Origin: Hippea maritima DSM 10411
Lineage (GTDB): Bacteria > Campylobacterota_A > Desulfurellia > Desulfurellales > Hippeaceae
Direction of reading: 5' to 3'
Length of the DNA stretch: 64,000 nt
Assembly (NCBI RefSeq): GCF_000194135.1
Contig: NC_015318.1
Location: forward strand, 1,308,501 to 1,372,500
A program made the translations under genes and the position numbers. The notes below the pieces were generated by a model. That model saw only the letters and a program-made list of their open reading frames with translations, was not told the DNA's origin and did no database searches. Positions 26,417 through 35,985 of this stretch are shown here, piece after piece (the first letter of the stretch is position 1; each line of letters opens with the position of its first letter).

Positions 26417-27038
26417 CGCATACATAACAATTTTCATAGGTATAAGTGTTGCTATAAGCTTGGTATATATTGCGGGGTATAAGAAAAATATAAAGATAAT
26501 GAAGGAAATGGCAAAGAGTTTGGAATCTGCACTAAACCCAAAAGACAAGCTTTATACCTATTTAGGTGGGGTTTTAGGCTTCTCAGCTGAATACAAAGTG
26601 GATGGATTCAAAAAGGTTTTTATTAACTTAAGACTCATACCACGACAAAGCATACTTTACTTGCCGTTTATGTTTGTAACCAGCGGAAAGGATAGCCTAC
26701 AGATCATGTTTTATACAGAAAAGCCCATAAGAGGAGAGTTTCACATAATAAAAGAGGACCCATTAAAGCTTGCAAAACCCAAAATATACAACAGGGAGAA
26801 GCTAAGTAAAGAAATCTCAACAATAAACAATAAAAAGTATGAAATACTCAAAGATTCTAATAGATACTCAAATTTCAAAAACCTCATAAAGCTATTCAAT
26901 GACAAACACTTCAATCACCTTGCCATCACAAAAGAAAATAGCATAGTTTATATAAATCTACTCTTTTATAAAATGAATTATAAAGAATTTAAAAACTCTC
27001 TTAAAAAAACCGCAGATTTTATAAAAAGCTCTATCTAA
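26409..27038 (+). CDS. membrane-anchored protein of unknown function
   Basis: The 209-residue protein has one N-terminal membrane helix (residues ~5-25) followed by a basic stretch, so the rest should be cytosolic. The soluble part is mixed alpha/beta with FINLRLIPRQSILYLPFMFV and a Lys/Asn-rich tail. No known domain is recognised. It overlaps the ArsA-like gene by 8 bases and is the last gene of the cstA operon. A cytosolic platform for the ATPase is possible but speculative. Confidence 0.7.
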   Translation: MSSAYITIFIGISVAISLVYIAGYKKNIKIMKEMAKSLESALNPKDKLYTYLGGVLGFSAEYKVDGFKKVFINLRLIPRQSILYLPFMFVTSGKDSLQIMFYTEKPIRGEFHIIKEDPLKLAKPKIYNREKLSKEISTINNKKYEILKDSNRYSNFKNLIKLFNDKHFNHLAITKENSIVYINLLFYKMNYKEFKNSLKKTADFIKSSI

Positions 27039-27049
27039 TTGGAAAATAA

Positions 27050-27077
27050 TTGAATTCAACCAAATTTTATTTATACT
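27050..27077 (+). promoter_or_regulatory. promoter of the ankyrin-repeat gene
   Basis: TTGAAT (27050-27055), 16 bp, TATACT (27072-27077), followed by a ~24-base leader with GAGGAAGAGAAG before the ATG at 27108. Confidence 0.45.
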
Positions 27078-27107
27078 CTTTCTATAGAATAAACAGAGGA
27101 AGAGAAG

Positions 27108-28126
27108 ATGGATATTGAATGGGAAACCTACTTCTATAGCAAAACAGAAGCAGGTAAATTAATGACAAAAAAGAACGACCCACCTCCAAGAAAATACTTT
27201 AAAATTGTAAACCCAAACGGCCATTATGGCGTTTTTTACACAGAAGGTATAAATGAGGACTCGCTACCTTTCAATCCAGATCCATACGGAGAAGCTGGGG
27301 GTATATATTTTGCAGCAAAGGACATCTTTTCTTTTATAGATAAAGGTGAAGACGTCTATGAAGTAAAACCCTTCGGATGGGTAACAAAAACTAAATGTCG
27401 CCCAAAGATATTCAAAGCTCACAGAGTTCAACTCAGATATTTGGGTAAAATATGGGACACAGCAACACTTCAGTATATAATAGCAGCTGGAGCCGACATA
27501 TCCTCATATCTTAATAAGACCAAAAGTCTTCTTTCAGGACTAAACAAGCAATCAAGCGCAGATTTTTTGAGTAGCTTTCAACGCAAAAAAAGGCAAAAAC
27601 AAAGATAATAGCAAGAAATAAAGAAGGAAAAGTTACAGAAATAACTATAGAGGATGAGGATGATTATATAGGTTCTTTAATTAGGGCTTGTGCAAATGGA
27701 AATTTTGGTCTTGTAAAGATACTCATAAACCATGGGGCAAATATAAATACCCACAAAGGCGCCCCTCTTGTATGGGCATCTATGTATGGACATCTAAGCA
27801 TAGTAAAATACCTTTTAGATCATGGAGCCGACATACATGTTCAATTTGATAGACCTCTAAGAGAAGCCATATACTACAACAGATTTGAGGTTGTAAAAGA
27901 GCTACTTAACAGAGGATGTGGCCTTGATAATGTAGAAGATGTGGTAAAAGAGTGCGTAAAATTCAATTGCGTTGATATGATAAGGCTATTGTTAGAATAT
28001 GGTTTAGCAGAAGCACTGGATAACAAAACAAAGAAAGAGCTAATAGATTATGCAGCCAAGAATAAATCTGCAATGATATACGGCCTTCTGAAAAGAAGGC
28101 TAATACTTCAGAAAAAGATTAGGTAA
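27108..28126 (+). pseudogene. ankyrin-repeat protein gene split by a frameshift
   Basis: The first frame (27108-27608, 166 codons) encodes an unrecognised N-terminal domain (KYFKIVNPNGHYG, EAGGIYFAAKD, YEVKPFGWV). At a run of seven A residues (27585-27591) the coding signal moves to the -1 frame. That frame is open from 27575 to 28126 and encodes ankyrin repeats (LVKILINHGANINTH, LSIVKYLLDHGADIH, EVVKELLNRGCGL, MIRLLLEYGL). Joined, the protein would have about 339 residues. Either one base was lost or gained in the A run, or slippage at the run produces the joined protein. No SecA or Sec signal peptide is seen. Confidence 0.75.
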
Positions 28127-28127
28127 A

Positions 28128-28622
28128 TCAGGCATTCTTAATTCTTGAGCCAACCATTCTATAGAAAATCAAAATAAACAAACCTATAGTTATAAAACTA
28201 TCGGCAAGGTTAAAAGCTGGGTAATGATATCGATTTATGTGAAAATCAAGAAAATCAATAACATAACCCCTAAAAATCCTATCGTATAGATTGCCTAAAT
28301 CCCCCCCAGCTAAGAACGACAAACCCAAAATAAACAAAAAACTCCTGTCTTTACCAAATAAAACAAGATAAAAAATGACAACAAAAACAACTAAACTAAT
28401 ACCGCCTAAAAACAGAAAGCGCAAGTGCTCTGGCAGATGGGCAAAGATTCCAAATGCAACACCCGTGTTTCTTACATGAACTATATTGAAAAAACCATCT
28501 ATAACACCCACTCCACCATTAAGTGGAATATGTTTAGATATATATAACTTTGTAAAGTAATCAAACATAAAAAAAAGGAGTATCAAAGATACTCCTTTTA
28601 GCCCATGCTTACTTATTTTCAC
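28128..28622 (-). CDS. lspA: lipoprotein signal peptidase (signal peptidase II)
   Basis: LspA cleaves signal peptides from diacylated prolipoproteins in the inner membrane. The 164-residue protein has four membrane helices and both catalytic aspartates: D114 in GGDLGNLYDR and D141 in AFNLADS. RNTGVAFG is also conserved. It starts with GTG overlapping the rplQ stop (GTGA), so it is the last gene of the large ribosomal superoperon. It would process the PQQ lipoprotein of this window among others. Its 3' end meets the ankyrin gene with no clear terminator. Confidence 0.95.
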   Translation of the reverse strand: MKISKHGLKGVSLILLFFMFDYFTKLYISKHIPLNGGVGVIDGFFNIVHVRNTGVAFGIFAHLPEHLRFLFLGGISLVVFVVIFYLVLFGKDRSFLFILGLSFLAGGDLGNLYDRIFRGYVIDFLDFHINRYHYPAFNLADSFITIGLFILIFYRMVGSRIKNA

Positions 28623-28987
28623 TTATTTTCTTCCTCTACAAACTCAACAATGGAAACAGGTGCAGCATCACCCTTTCTAAAACCTAACTTAATCCTTCTT
28701 ACATATCCACCGTTTCTTGAAGCAAAGCGTGGAGCAAGATTGTCAAATAATTTTCTAACAGCCTTTTTATTGTTGTTCAACTTGGACAAAGCCCTTCTCC
28801 TTGAGCTTAAATTATCATTTTTGGCCATAGTCACAAGCTTGCTTATAAATCTAACAAGCTCCTTTGCCTTGGCATCTGTAGTTTTTATTCTCTCATTTTC
28901 AATGAGCGAGATAGCAAGGTTCCTTAAAAGATGCTTCCTCCTTTCGCCATCAATACTGAGCGTTTTATAACCCTTTCTATGCCTCAT
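28619..28987 (-). CDS. rplQ: 50S ribosomal protein L17
   Basis: The 122-residue protein begins MRHRKGYKTLS and has the family blocks RRKHLLRNLAISLI, ERIKTT and LAPRFASRNGGY. L17 binds 23S rRNA near the peptide exit tunnel. It overlaps rpoA by 11 bases and lspA by 4 bases, closing the alpha operon in the usual order rpsM-rpsK-rpsD-rpoA-rplQ. The C-terminal tail is short and acidic. Confidence 0.97.
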   Translation of the reverse strand: MRHRKGYKTLSIDGERRKHLLRNLAISLIENERIKTTDAKAKELVRFISKLVTMAKNDNLSSRRRALSKLNNNKKAVRKLFDNLAPRFASRNGGYVRRIKLGFRKGDAAPVSIVEFVEEENK

Positions 28988-29999
28988 TGTCCTCTCCTTC
29001 TTTTTCTTCTATTAGCTGCTGAATCCTCTCAAGCTGCTCCTGACTAAACTTCATACCAAGTTCCAAGCCAAGTTGTTTTAAGGAGTCCTTTATTTCCTTT
29101 AAGGACTGCTTTCCAAAATTTTTAGTATTCAAGAGCTCGGTGTCGGTTTTTTGGGTTAACTCGTATATATATTTAATGTTATGAGCAGCTAAACAATTTG
29201 ATGCCCTTACATTGAGCTCAAGCTCCTCAACCGGCTTGAGGAGATTCTCATTGATTTGTATATCAATCTTGTTTTCCTCAGGTTCCTTCTGCGTTGTCTC
29301 TTTGAAATCTGCAGAAAAGATGGATATATAGTTGCCAAGAATATAACTAGCCTGTTTTAAGGCATCCTGGGGCATAATAGTACCGTCTGTCTCTATCTCT
29401 AAAACCAACTTTTCAAAATCGTAATAATCTTTCATTGTACTTTTTTTTGTATGATAAGCAACCCTAACAATAGGTGAAAATAGGGCGTCAACAGGAATAA
29501 AACCTATTTCTCTGTTGACAGCATCATAATTAGCTTGTTTATACCCTATACCTCTTTGCAGATAAATCTTCGCATCAAGTTTAGCCCCATCCATTAACTC
29601 GGCTATATAGATATCCTTATTAACAATCTCTATATTACCGAGAGCTTCTATATCACCTGAAACTACACTGCCAGGGCCTTCTTTATGTATATAAACCTCA
29701 CCCTCTTTAAAACTATCGTTTAAAGCCTTAAACCTAACCTGCTTTAGGTTAAGGATGATGTTCAACACGTCTTCTTTTACACCCTCAATCGTACTAAATT
29801 CATGTTCTACACCCTCTATCTCTACGCCAACAACAGCTATGCCTACGATTGAGGATAACAAAACCCTTCTTAAAGCATTACCTATGGTTGTAGCATACCC
29901 TTCATTCAAAGGCTCCAAACTGAACCTACCATACGTGGGTGTATTCTTTTCTACATTGACCTCTGTCGGCAATTTTAAGTAATCAAAAACGCCCATCAT
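28977..29999 (-). CDS. rpoA: RNA polymerase alpha subunit
   Basis: The 340-residue protein has the dimerising N-terminal domain (GRFSLEPLNEGYATTIGNALRRVLLSS) and a C-terminal domain (residues ~255-330) with LNVRASNCLAAHNI and KNFGKQSLKEIK, the DNA- and activator-binding helix-hairpin-helix. Both domains are complete, so UP elements and activators can be read. The start may be either of two adjacent ATG codons. It lies 22 bases after rpsD. Confidence 0.97.
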   Translation of the reverse strand: MMGVFDYLKLPTEVNVEKNTPTYGRFSLEPLNEGYATTIGNALRRVLLSSIVGIAVVGVEIEGVEHEFSTIEGVKEDVLNIILNLKQVRFKALNDSFKEGEVYIHKEGPGSVVSGDIEALGNIEIVNKDIYIAELMDGAKLDAKIYLQRGIGYKQANYDAVNREIGFIPVDALFSPIVRVAYHTKKSTMKDYYDFEKLVLEIETDGTIMPQDALKQASYILGNYISIFSADFKETTQKEPEENKIDIQINENLLKPVEELELNVRASNCLAAHNIKYIYELTQKTDTELLNTKNFGKQSLKEIKDSLKQLGLELGMKFSQEQLERIQQLIEEKEGEDNEA

Positions 30000-30021
30000 C
30001 TTAGCTTCCCTTCGTTATTTT

Positions 30022-30648
30022 TTATTTAGAGTACAACTCAACTATGGCGTTTTCATTGAATGGAGGTTGTACATCATCCCTTGTCGGCATATCAACAAAC
30101 GTTGCGCTAACATTATCCAAGTCAACGTTAATCCAAGATGCAGACATCCTCCTTGAATTCTCCTCAAATCTCCTCTTGAACTCTTCTTTGGCTTTCATCT
30201 TATCGGAAACAGTTATCACATCACCTTTTCTTACAAGATAAGAAGGTATATCTACCTTGTGCCCATTAACCCTTATATGACCGTGTGTAACGAGCCTTCT
30301 TGCTTCCCTTCTCGAAGAGGCCATGCCAGATCTGTAAACAACATTATCAAGTCTTCTTTCAAGTAACACAACAAGATTTGCACCAGTTTCGCCCTTCTGT
30401 CTTTTTGCCTCTTCGAAGTATTTCCTAAACTGCCTCTCCAAAACTCCGTACTCAGCCTTTGCTTTCTGCTTTTCTGCCAAATGCAAGCCATAAGATGACA
30501 TCTTTCTCCTTGCATTTCTGCTTTTGCCGGGCGGATAAGGCCTTCTTTCAAAAGCACATTTATCGGTAAAGCATCTATCGCCCTTTAAAAATAACTTAAC
30601 ACCTAAAGCTCTACATCTCCTACAAGCAGGTCCTGTATATACAGCCAT
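30022..30648 (-). CDS. rpsD: 30S ribosomal protein S4
   Basis: S4 is a primary 16S rRNA binder that nucleates 30S assembly. The 208-residue product has an N-terminal cysteine cluster (C9, C12, C26, C31 pattern: [18 protein letters not shown]) suggesting a zinc-binding form, and the S4 RNA-binding domain ([26 protein letters not shown]). It lies in the alpha operon between rpsK and rpoA. Confidence 0.97.
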   Translation of the reverse strand: MAVYTGPACRRCRALGVKLFLKGDRCFTDKCAFERRPYPPGKSRNARRKMSSYGLHLAEKQKAKAEYGVLERQFRKYFEEAKRQKGETGANLVVLLERRLDNVVYRSGMASSRREARRLVTHGHIRVNGHKVDIPSYLVRKGDVITVSDKMKAKEEFKRRFEENSRRMSASWINVDLDNVSATFVDMPTRDDVQPPFNENAIVELYSK

Positions 30649-30662
30649 ACCCTATACTCTCC

Positions 30663-31049
30663 TTATACCCTTCTTCTTTTTGGTGGTCTACAACCATTAT
30701 GGGGAATAGGTGTAACATCCTTAATAGACTTAACCCTCAAACCAGCAGATTGAAGTGACCTTATGGCGGTCTCTCTACCTGGGCCAGGGCCTTTTACCCT
30801 AACATCTATTTCTTTCATTCCCATTGACATAGCCTTTTTTGCTACATTTTCGGCCGCAAGCTGAGCGGCAAAAGGGGTTCCCTTTCTGGTACCCTTAAAT
30901 CCACTATCACCGGCTGAGGACCAGCAAAGCACGTTGCCGTCTTGGTCTGTTATGGTAATAATTGTGTTATTAAAAGTAGCCTGTATATGGGCTATGCCGC
31001 TTGCGACGTTCCTCTTAACCCTCTTTTTTCTCTTGACTGCCTTAGCCAT
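30663..31049 (-). CDS. rpsK: 30S ribosomal protein S11
   Basis: The 128-residue protein shows [40 protein letters not shown] and the C-terminal [15 protein letters not shown], all conserved. S11 forms the platform of the 30S subunit and contacts the Shine-Dalgarno helix. It lies 15 bases after rpsM. Confidence 0.97.
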   Translation of the reverse strand: MAKAVKRKKRVKRNVASGIAHIQATFNNTIITITDQDGNVLCWSSAGDSGFKGTRKGTPFAAQLAAENVAKKAMSMGMKEIDVRVKGPGPGRETAIRSLQSAGLRVKSIKDVTPIPHNGCRPPKRRRV

Positions 31050-31064
31050 ATATCCCTATCTCCT

Positions 31065-31424
31065 TTACTTTCTTCCTACCGTTTTTTTCTTGCCTTTTCT
31101 TGTTCTTGCATTGGTTCTGGTCCTCTGACCCCTTACAGGCAATCCCCTCCTGTGGCGCAATCCCCTATAGTTACCCAAATCCATCAATGCCTTAATATTC
31201 ATAGCTACTTCTTTTCTTAACTCACCCTCAACCTTGTAGTCTGCTATAACGCTTCTAATCCTCTGAATTTCCTCTGGCGTCAATTCATGAGTTCTCTTGT
31301 CTGGGTCAATGTTAGCCTTTTTTAAAATTTCCATAGAGCGCGTTCTTCCTATACCATAGATATAGGTAAGCGCTATAAATATCTTCTTATTCCTTGGTAA
31401 TTCAACACCTGCAATACGAGCCAC
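31065..31424 (-). CDS. rpsM: 30S ribosomal protein S13
   Basis: The 119-residue protein has the family start [23 protein letters not shown] and the C-terminal [25 protein letters not shown]13 sits in the head of the 30S subunit and contacts P-site tRNA and L5. It is 11 bases downstream of rpmJ, leaving no room for a separate alpha-operon leader. Confidence 0.97.
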   Translation of the reverse strand: MARIAGVELPRNKKIFIALTYIYGIGRTRSMEILKKANIDPDKRTHELTPEEIQRIRSVIADYKVEGELRKEVAMNIKALMDLGNYRGLRHRRGLPVRGQRTRTNARTRKGKKKTVGRK

Positions 31425-31435
31425 TTATCCCTCCA

Positions 31436-31549
31436 TTAACCTTGTCTTTGTTTATGTTTAGGGTTTTCGCAAACAACCCTTACGATGCCTTTCCTTCTAA
31501 TGATCTTACATTTAGGACAAATCTTTTTCACAGATGGCCTAACCTTCAT
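31436..31549 (-). CDS. rpmJ: 50S ribosomal protein L36
   Basis: This short gene encodes 37 residues beginning [15 protein letters not shown] and ending NPKHKQRQG. It keeps the zinc ligands (C11, C14, C27, H32), so it is the C+ form. GGAGGTTTC precedes the ATG. It lies between infA and rpsM, the standard position. Confidence 0.96.
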   Translation of the reverse strand: MKVRPSVKKICPKCKIIRRKGIVRVVCENPKHKQRQG

Positions 31550-31562
31550 CTGAAACCTCCAC

Positions 31563-31781
31563 CTATTTGTATCTATAAACTATTCTTCCCCTTTCAATGC
31601 TATAAGGAGAAAGCTCAACCTTAACCTTATCCCCAGGTAAAATCTTAATAAAATGCATCCTCATTTTACCCGCCACATGCGCCAAAACAACATGACCGTT
31701 TGATAGTTTAACCCTGAACATAGCATTAGGCAGAGCCTCTATCACCTCACCATCGACCGAGATACTCTTCTCTTTAGCCAT
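31563..31781 (-). CDS. infA: translation initiation factor IF-1
   Basis: The 72-residue protein is a single OB fold with the family motifs [32 protein letters not shown] and [18 protein letters not shown]-1 binds the A site during initiation. It starts 3 bases after map and is followed by rpmJ. Confidence 0.97.
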   Translation of the reverse strand: MAKEKSISVDGEVIEALPNAMFRVKLSNGHVVLAHVAGKMRMHFIKILPGDKVKVELSPYSIERGRIVYRYK

Positions 31782-31784
31782 AAA

Positions 31785-32543
31785 TCAGCTCACCTCACTT
31801 AATATTACGGGCCCTTCTTCTGTAATAGCTATGGTGTGCTCAAAGTGCGCTGAAGGCTCGCCGTCAGCAGTAACAACTGTCCATTTATCTTTCAAAACTT
31901 TAACCCTCCATGTTCCTGCATTGACCATAGGCTCTATGGCAATGGTCATGCCTACCCTTAGCATAGGACCCCTGTCAAATTTAGAAGGGATATAATTGGG
32001 AACCTGCGGTTCTTCATGAAGCTTTCTACCAATGCCATGCCCAACATAATCCCTTACAACACTAAACCCAAAACTCTCTACATAATTCTGAACAGCACCG
32101 GAGATGTCATAGAGGTAATTGCCTGCTCTTGCCTGGGCAATGCCTTCGTACAAGGCTTGATAGGTTACCTCCATAAGTTTCTTCTTTTTTTCATCTATAT
32201 TACCAACAGCCACGGTAATTGCTGAATCTCCATACCATCCATCATAGATAAGGCCAAAATCCAAACTGATTATATCCCCTTCTTTTAAAACCTTCTTCTT
32301 AGATGGTATGCCGTGCACAACCTCTTCATTAACAGATGTGCACAGGGATTTAGGAAAACCGCCGTAACCCTTAAAGGCACATTTCGCGTGCCTTTTTTTG
32401 GCCTCCTCCTCGGCTCTCCTATTCAAATACTCGGTGGTTATACCAGGTTTTATCTCATTTTTCAAGATATTAAGTATATCGCCAACCATCTGGTTGACTG
32501 TGTACATTTTCTCAATTTCTTGTTTACTTTTTAGAACAATCAT
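31785..32543 (-). CDS. map: methionine aminopeptidase type I
   Basis: The enzyme removes N-terminal methionine from new proteins. The 252-residue product has the pita-bread fold with metal ligands in LDFG, DSAIT, GHGIG, IEP and FEHT segments. The active-site His lies in CTSVNEEVVHGIPS. The start overlaps the adk stop by 4 bases. Type I without an N-terminal extension fits a bacterium. Confidence 0.96.
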   Translation of the reverse strand: MIVLKSKQEIEKMYTVNQMVGDILNILKNEIKPGITTEYLNRRAEEEAKKRHAKCAFKGYGGFPKSLCTSVNEEVVHGIPSKKKVLKEGDIISLDFGLIYDGWYGDSAITVAVGNIDEKKKKLMEVTYQALYEGIAQARAGNYLYDISGAVQNYVESFGFSVVRDYVGHGIGRKLHEEPQVPNYIPSKFDRGPMLRVGMTIAIEPMVNAGTWRVKVLKDKWTVVTADGEPSAHFEHTIAITEEGPVILSEVS

Positions 32544-33181
32544 CCTAAAACTTCTTTTACCCTACTAAATATTTCATCTATCGAACCTACGCCGTTTATT
32601 TTTATAAGCTTTCCGGTTTTTGTGTAATAATCAATAAGCGGCATAGTAGACTTTTTATAGACCTCAAGTCTATTCCTTACAGTATCTTCTTTATCATCAT
32701 CCCTCTGAATAAGTTTACTGCCACACTTATCACACAGATTGTCATTTTTAGGAGGATTGTTCTTTATATGATATACAGCGCCACAGTTTGGACAAACCCT
32801 CCTGCCTGTAAGTCTATCAACTATCTCCTCTTCTGGAACATCGATAAGCAAAACTTTATCCAGCTCAAGTCTATTCTTTTTCAACATACCATCAAAGGCC
32901 TCAGCCTGTGCTACTGTTCTTGGAAAGCCATCAAGGATAAAACCGTTTTTACAATCATCGTCCTTGATTCTGTTTTCCATCATCCCTATTATAACCTCAT
33001 CCGGCACAAGCTCTCCCTTATCCATATAGACCTTGGCCTTTTTCCCAAGCTCAGTCTCTTCCCTTACTTCTTTTCTTAAGATATCACCCGTTGAAATCTG
33101 TGGAATCCCGTATTCTTTACTAATCAGAACACCTTGGGTTCCCTTACCTACTCCGGGTGCTCCAAGTAAAATAAGAATCAT
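32540..33181 (-). CDS. adk: adenylate kinase with zinc-type lid
   Basis: Adk interconverts 2 ADP with ATP and AMP. The 213-residue protein has the P-loop GAPGVGKGTQ, the AMP-binding DGFPRT and a long LID domain with four cysteines (CPNCGAVYH and CDKCG), the zinc-binding form common in Gram-positives and thermophiles. It follows secY by 9 bases. Confidence 0.96.
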   Translation of the reverse strand: MILILLGAPGVGKGTQGVLISKEYGIPQISTGDILRKEVREETELGKKAKVYMDKGELVPDEVIIGMMENRIKDDDCKNGFILDGFPRTVAQAEAFDGMLKKNRLELDKVLLIDVPEEEIVDRLTGRRVCPNCGAVYHIKNNPPKNDNLCDKCGSKLIQRDDDKEDTVRNRLEVYKKSTMPLIDYYTKTGKLIKINGVGSIDEIFSRVKEVLG

Positions 33182-33190
33182 CCTCTCCCC

Positions 33191-34489
33191 CTATCTACTC
33201 CTTCTGTTTTTCAAGAACCCTTCATAGTTGCGCATATACAGATGTGCCTGAATCTGCATAATTGTATCCAAAGCAACCTGAACAACAATCAACAAGGCCG
33301 TTCCGCCGAAATAGAAAGGCACATTAAACTTTCTTATTAAAATCCAAGGTAAAACACAAACGAACGACAGATATATAGCACCACCAAATGTTAATCTATC
33401 CAATACCCAATCCAAGTATTGAGCTGTATATTTTCCGGGCCTTATTCCGGGTACAAAACCGTTATTTTTCTTTAAATTGTCTGCAATATCTTTGGGATTA
33501 AACACAATAGCCGTATAGAAGTAAGCAAAGAAAAATATAAGAGAAATATATACAATGCTATAGATTAATCCGCCAGGCATTATGTAGTCAGATACAGATT
33601 TAAGCCACGGGACATTGATTATCTTTGAGATTGTGGCTGGAAATAGAAGAATTGATGAGGCAAATATAGGCGGTATAACGCCAGAAACATTGATTTTTAA
33701 GGGTATATAGCTTGTTTGACCACCATACAATCTTCTTCCAACCATTCTCCTTGGATACTGCACAGGAATCCTTCTCTGAGCAAGCTCAACAAAAACAACA
33801 AAAGCCACCACACCTACAGCAACAGCAAATATAACAAGTAGCGATAAAACACTCATCTCACCTGCACTAACAAGCCTGAACATATTACCCAATGCTGCAG
33901 GCAATCTCGCAACGATACCAGCAAAGATTATCAACGATATACCGTTTCCAATGCCTCTTTCAGTTATTTGCTCACCGACAAACATCAAAAATACACTGCC
34001 AGCCATCATTGTCATTGCAGTAAACAAAATAAAAGGCAATCCATGCCATATTACAACACTTGCTCCACCCGGTCCATGCATAGATTGTAAGCCTACAGCA
34101 ATTCCTATGCCCTGTAAAAATGAAATAGCAACCGTTCCATAGCGTGTGTATTCTGTAATCTTTCTCCTACCTGCTTCACCTTCCTTCTTCATGGCAGCAA
34201 GTTCCGGACTCACTGCTGTTAGAAGTTCCATTATAATAGCGGCAGATATATAGGGCATAATACCCAAAGAAATTATACTAAAGTTTTTAATTGCACCACC
34301 AGAGAATAGGTTAAACAAACCCAATGCTGTGCCTCGAGCCTGTTCAAATATAGCCGCCAACACATGCGGATTTACACCTGGAGTTGGCACATGGGCTGCA
34401 ATCCTAAAAACAACAAACATCAACAGGGTAAAAAACAGCCTTCTGTTGAGCTCAGGCACATTAAAGATATTAGAATAATCTTCCCTCAC
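33191..34489 (-). CDS. secY: protein translocase subunit SecY
   Basis: SecY is the channel of the Sec translocon. The 432-residue protein has ten membrane helices, the plug region and the signature segments FRIAAHVPTPGVN, SGGAIKNFSIISLGIMPYI and GQTSYIPLKIN. The cytosolic C-terminus is short. The start overlaps the rplO stop by 4 bases. Its partner secE is at 59050-59232; secG is not in the window. Confidence 0.97.
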   Translation of the reverse strand: MREDYSNIFNVPELNRRLFFTLLMFVVFRIAAHVPTPGVNPHVLAAIFEQARGTALGLFNLFSGGAIKNFSIISLGIMPYISAAIIMELLTAVSPELAAMKKEGEAGRRKITEYTRYGTVAISFLQGIGIAVGLQSMHGPGGASVVIWHGLPFILFTAMTMMAGSVFLMFVGEQITERGIGNGISLIIFAGIVARLPAALGNMFRLVSAGEMSVLSLLVIFAVAVGVVAFVVFVELAQRRIPVQYPRRMVGRRLYGGQTSYIPLKINVSGVIPPIFASSILLFPATISKIINVPWLKSVSDYIMPGGLIYSIVYISLIFFFAYFYTAIVFNPKDIADNLKKNNGFVPGIRPGKYTAQYLDWVLDRLTFGGAIYLSFVCVLPWILIRKFNVPFYFGGTALLIVVQVALDTIMQIQAHLYMRNYEGFLKNRRSR

Positions 34490-34920
34490 TGTAGTACCTC
34501 TATACTACCACCAGCTTTTTCTATTTTTTCCTTAGCAGAATTAGAGAAAGCATCAGCAATTACGGTAATCTTTTTAGTCAGCTCACCATTACCTAAAACC
34601 TTAACCGGCTTTGTGCCTTTTATTAGGCCCTTTTGAACCATGTAGTTTATGTCAACCACATCACCATCGCTGCATATAGCCTCAAGTTTATTTAAGTTGA
34701 CTACATCATATTCAACCCTGAATGGATTTTTAAAACCCCTCTTAGGAAGCCTTCTGTATATAGGTGTCTGGCCACCCTCAAAATACGCTGCCTTTGCACC
34801 ACCTGAGCGTGCTTTTTCACCTTTACTTCCCTTACCTGCTGTTGTTCCCCAACCGCTTGAATCTCCTCTACCAACCCTTTTTCTATCTTTCACAATGCGT
34901 GGCAATTCATAAAGCTCCAT
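34486..34920 (-). CDS. rplO: 50S ribosomal protein L15
   Basis: The 144-residue protein starts MELYELPRI and has the basic N-terminal extension VGRGDSSGWGTTAGKGSKGEKARSG, then FEGGQTPIYRRLPKRGFKNP. L15 is a late-assembly 50S protein. It lies 13 bases after rpmD and is coupled to secY, as in the spc operon of most bacteria. Confidence 0.97.
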   Translation of the reverse strand: MELYELPRIVKDRKRVGRGDSSGWGTTAGKGSKGEKARSGGAKAAYFEGGQTPIYRRLPKRGFKNPFRVEYDVVNLNKLEAICSDGDVVDINYMVQKGLIKGTKPVKVLGNGELTKKITVIADAFSNSAKEKIEKAGGSIEVLQ

Positions 34921-34933
34921 ATTTTCACCCCTC

Positions 34934-35113
34934 TTAAAGTTCTTCTACCTTAACCATGAAGGATACCTTTCTTATCATACCTCTGATGTAGGGTGTATCC
35001 TTTCTTATTATAGACTTGTTTGGTCTTTTTAAACCCAAAGCTATAGCCGTTTTCCTTATAGACGGTTTCTGCCCTATCAAACTTCTCGTAAGCGTTATTT
35101 TTAGATCACCCAT
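34934..35113 (-). CDS. rpmD: 50S ribosomal protein L30
   Basis: From the ATG at 35113 the protein has 59 residues (MGDLKITLTRSLIGQKPS), the usual length. A GTG at 35125 would add four residues but the GAGGT site fits the ATG. Family motifs are the LTRSLIG start and IRKTAIALGL. L30 is dispensable and absent from some lineages, so its presence is a small taxonomic hint. Confidence 0.93.
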   Translation of the reverse strand: MGDLKITLTRSLIGQKPSIRKTAIALGLKRPNKSIIRKDTPYIRGMIRKVSFMVKVEEL

Positions 35114-35121
35114 ATTACACC

Positions 35122-35598
35122 TCACTTGGCCTGTCTGATTCTTTCGATCTCTTCCTTATCTCTCAACAAACTCAAAGCCTTAAGCAATGCCCTTGATAGA
35201 TTGTGAACATTATTCGAGCCAATAGATTTTGTGACTATATTTCTTATGCCACAAACTTCTAAGATTGCCCTTGCCGTATTGCCTGCAATAATTCCCGTAC
35301 CAGGCCTTGCAGGTTTTATTAAAACTCTACCAGCACCTTCTTTTACTTCAAGCTGATGAGGTATAGTGCCATCTTCAGTTATTGGAACCCTAATAAGGTT
35401 TTTCTTTGCCTTCTCTATAGCCTTTTTTATTGCTTCTGGAACCTCATGGGATTTACCCAATCCCAATCCAACTCTACCATTTTTATCACCAACGGCAACC
35501 AAGGCGGCAAACCTAAACCTTCTTCCTCCTTTTACAACCTTGGTAACCCTTTTTATCGTAATAACCTGCTCTTCAAACTCTTTTTCCATCTGAACCAT
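35122..35598 (-). CDS. rpsE: 30S ribosomal protein S5
   Basis: S5 lines the mRNA entry channel and affects decoding accuracy. The product of 158 residues from ATG 35598 has the double-stranded RNA-binding fold ([26 protein letters not shown]) and [17 protein letters not shown] lies 8 bases before this ATG; a GTG at 35607 would add three residues. rpmD overlaps or adjoins its stop. Confidence 0.95.
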   Translation of the reverse strand: MVQMEKEFEEQVITIKRVTKVVKGGRRFRFAALVAVGDKNGRVGLGLGKSHEVPEAIKKAIEKAKKNLIRVPITEDGTIPHQLEVKEGAGRVLIKPARPGTGIIAGNTARAILEVCGIRNIVTKSIGSNNVHNLSRALLKALSLLRDKEEIERIRQAK

Positions 35599-35609
35599 AC
35601 GCTCCACTC

Positions 35610-35972
35610 CTAAAATTTAAGTCCTGCTGCCCTTGCACTATCCGCAAGAGCCTTTACTTTGCCGTGATAGATGTAGCCATTCCTGTCAAAAACAACTTTC
35701 TCTATACCCTTTTCTAAGGCCTTCTTGGCTATTGCTTCACCAACAACCTTAGCCGATGTTATATTGCTACCCTTAACTTTGTCCCTTAAGTCCAAATCAA
35801 GTGTGGAAGCAGAAACAATTGTTCTCCCACTCTCATCATCGATAATCTGGGCATAGATATGTTTTAGGCTTTTATATACACAGAGCCTTGGTCTTTCAGC
35901 TGTTCCTCTTATTTTGTATTTTATTCTTACTTTTCTTCTCTGTCTTTCCTTTTTTCTATCTACTGTAGACAT
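35610..35972 (-). CDS. rplR: 50S ribosomal protein L18
   Basis: The 120-residue protein has [31 protein letters not shown] and the C-terminal [26 protein letters not shown]18 joins 5S rRNA to the 50S subunit with L5 and L25. Position between rplF and rpsE is standard. Confidence 0.97.
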   Translation of the reverse strand: MSTVDRKKERQRRKVRIKYKIRGTAERPRLCVYKSLKHIYAQIIDDESGRTIVSASTLDLDLRDKVKGSNITSAKVVGEAIAKKALEKGIEKVVFDRNGYIYHGKVKALADSARAAGLKF

Positions 35973-35985
35973 ATATTAACCCCCA

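Noticed and set aside
28083..28110. GCCTTC/GAAGGC hairpin near the convergent ends of the ankyrin gene and lspA as a terminator
   Set aside because: It lies inside the ankyrin reading frame and has no T run on either strand.
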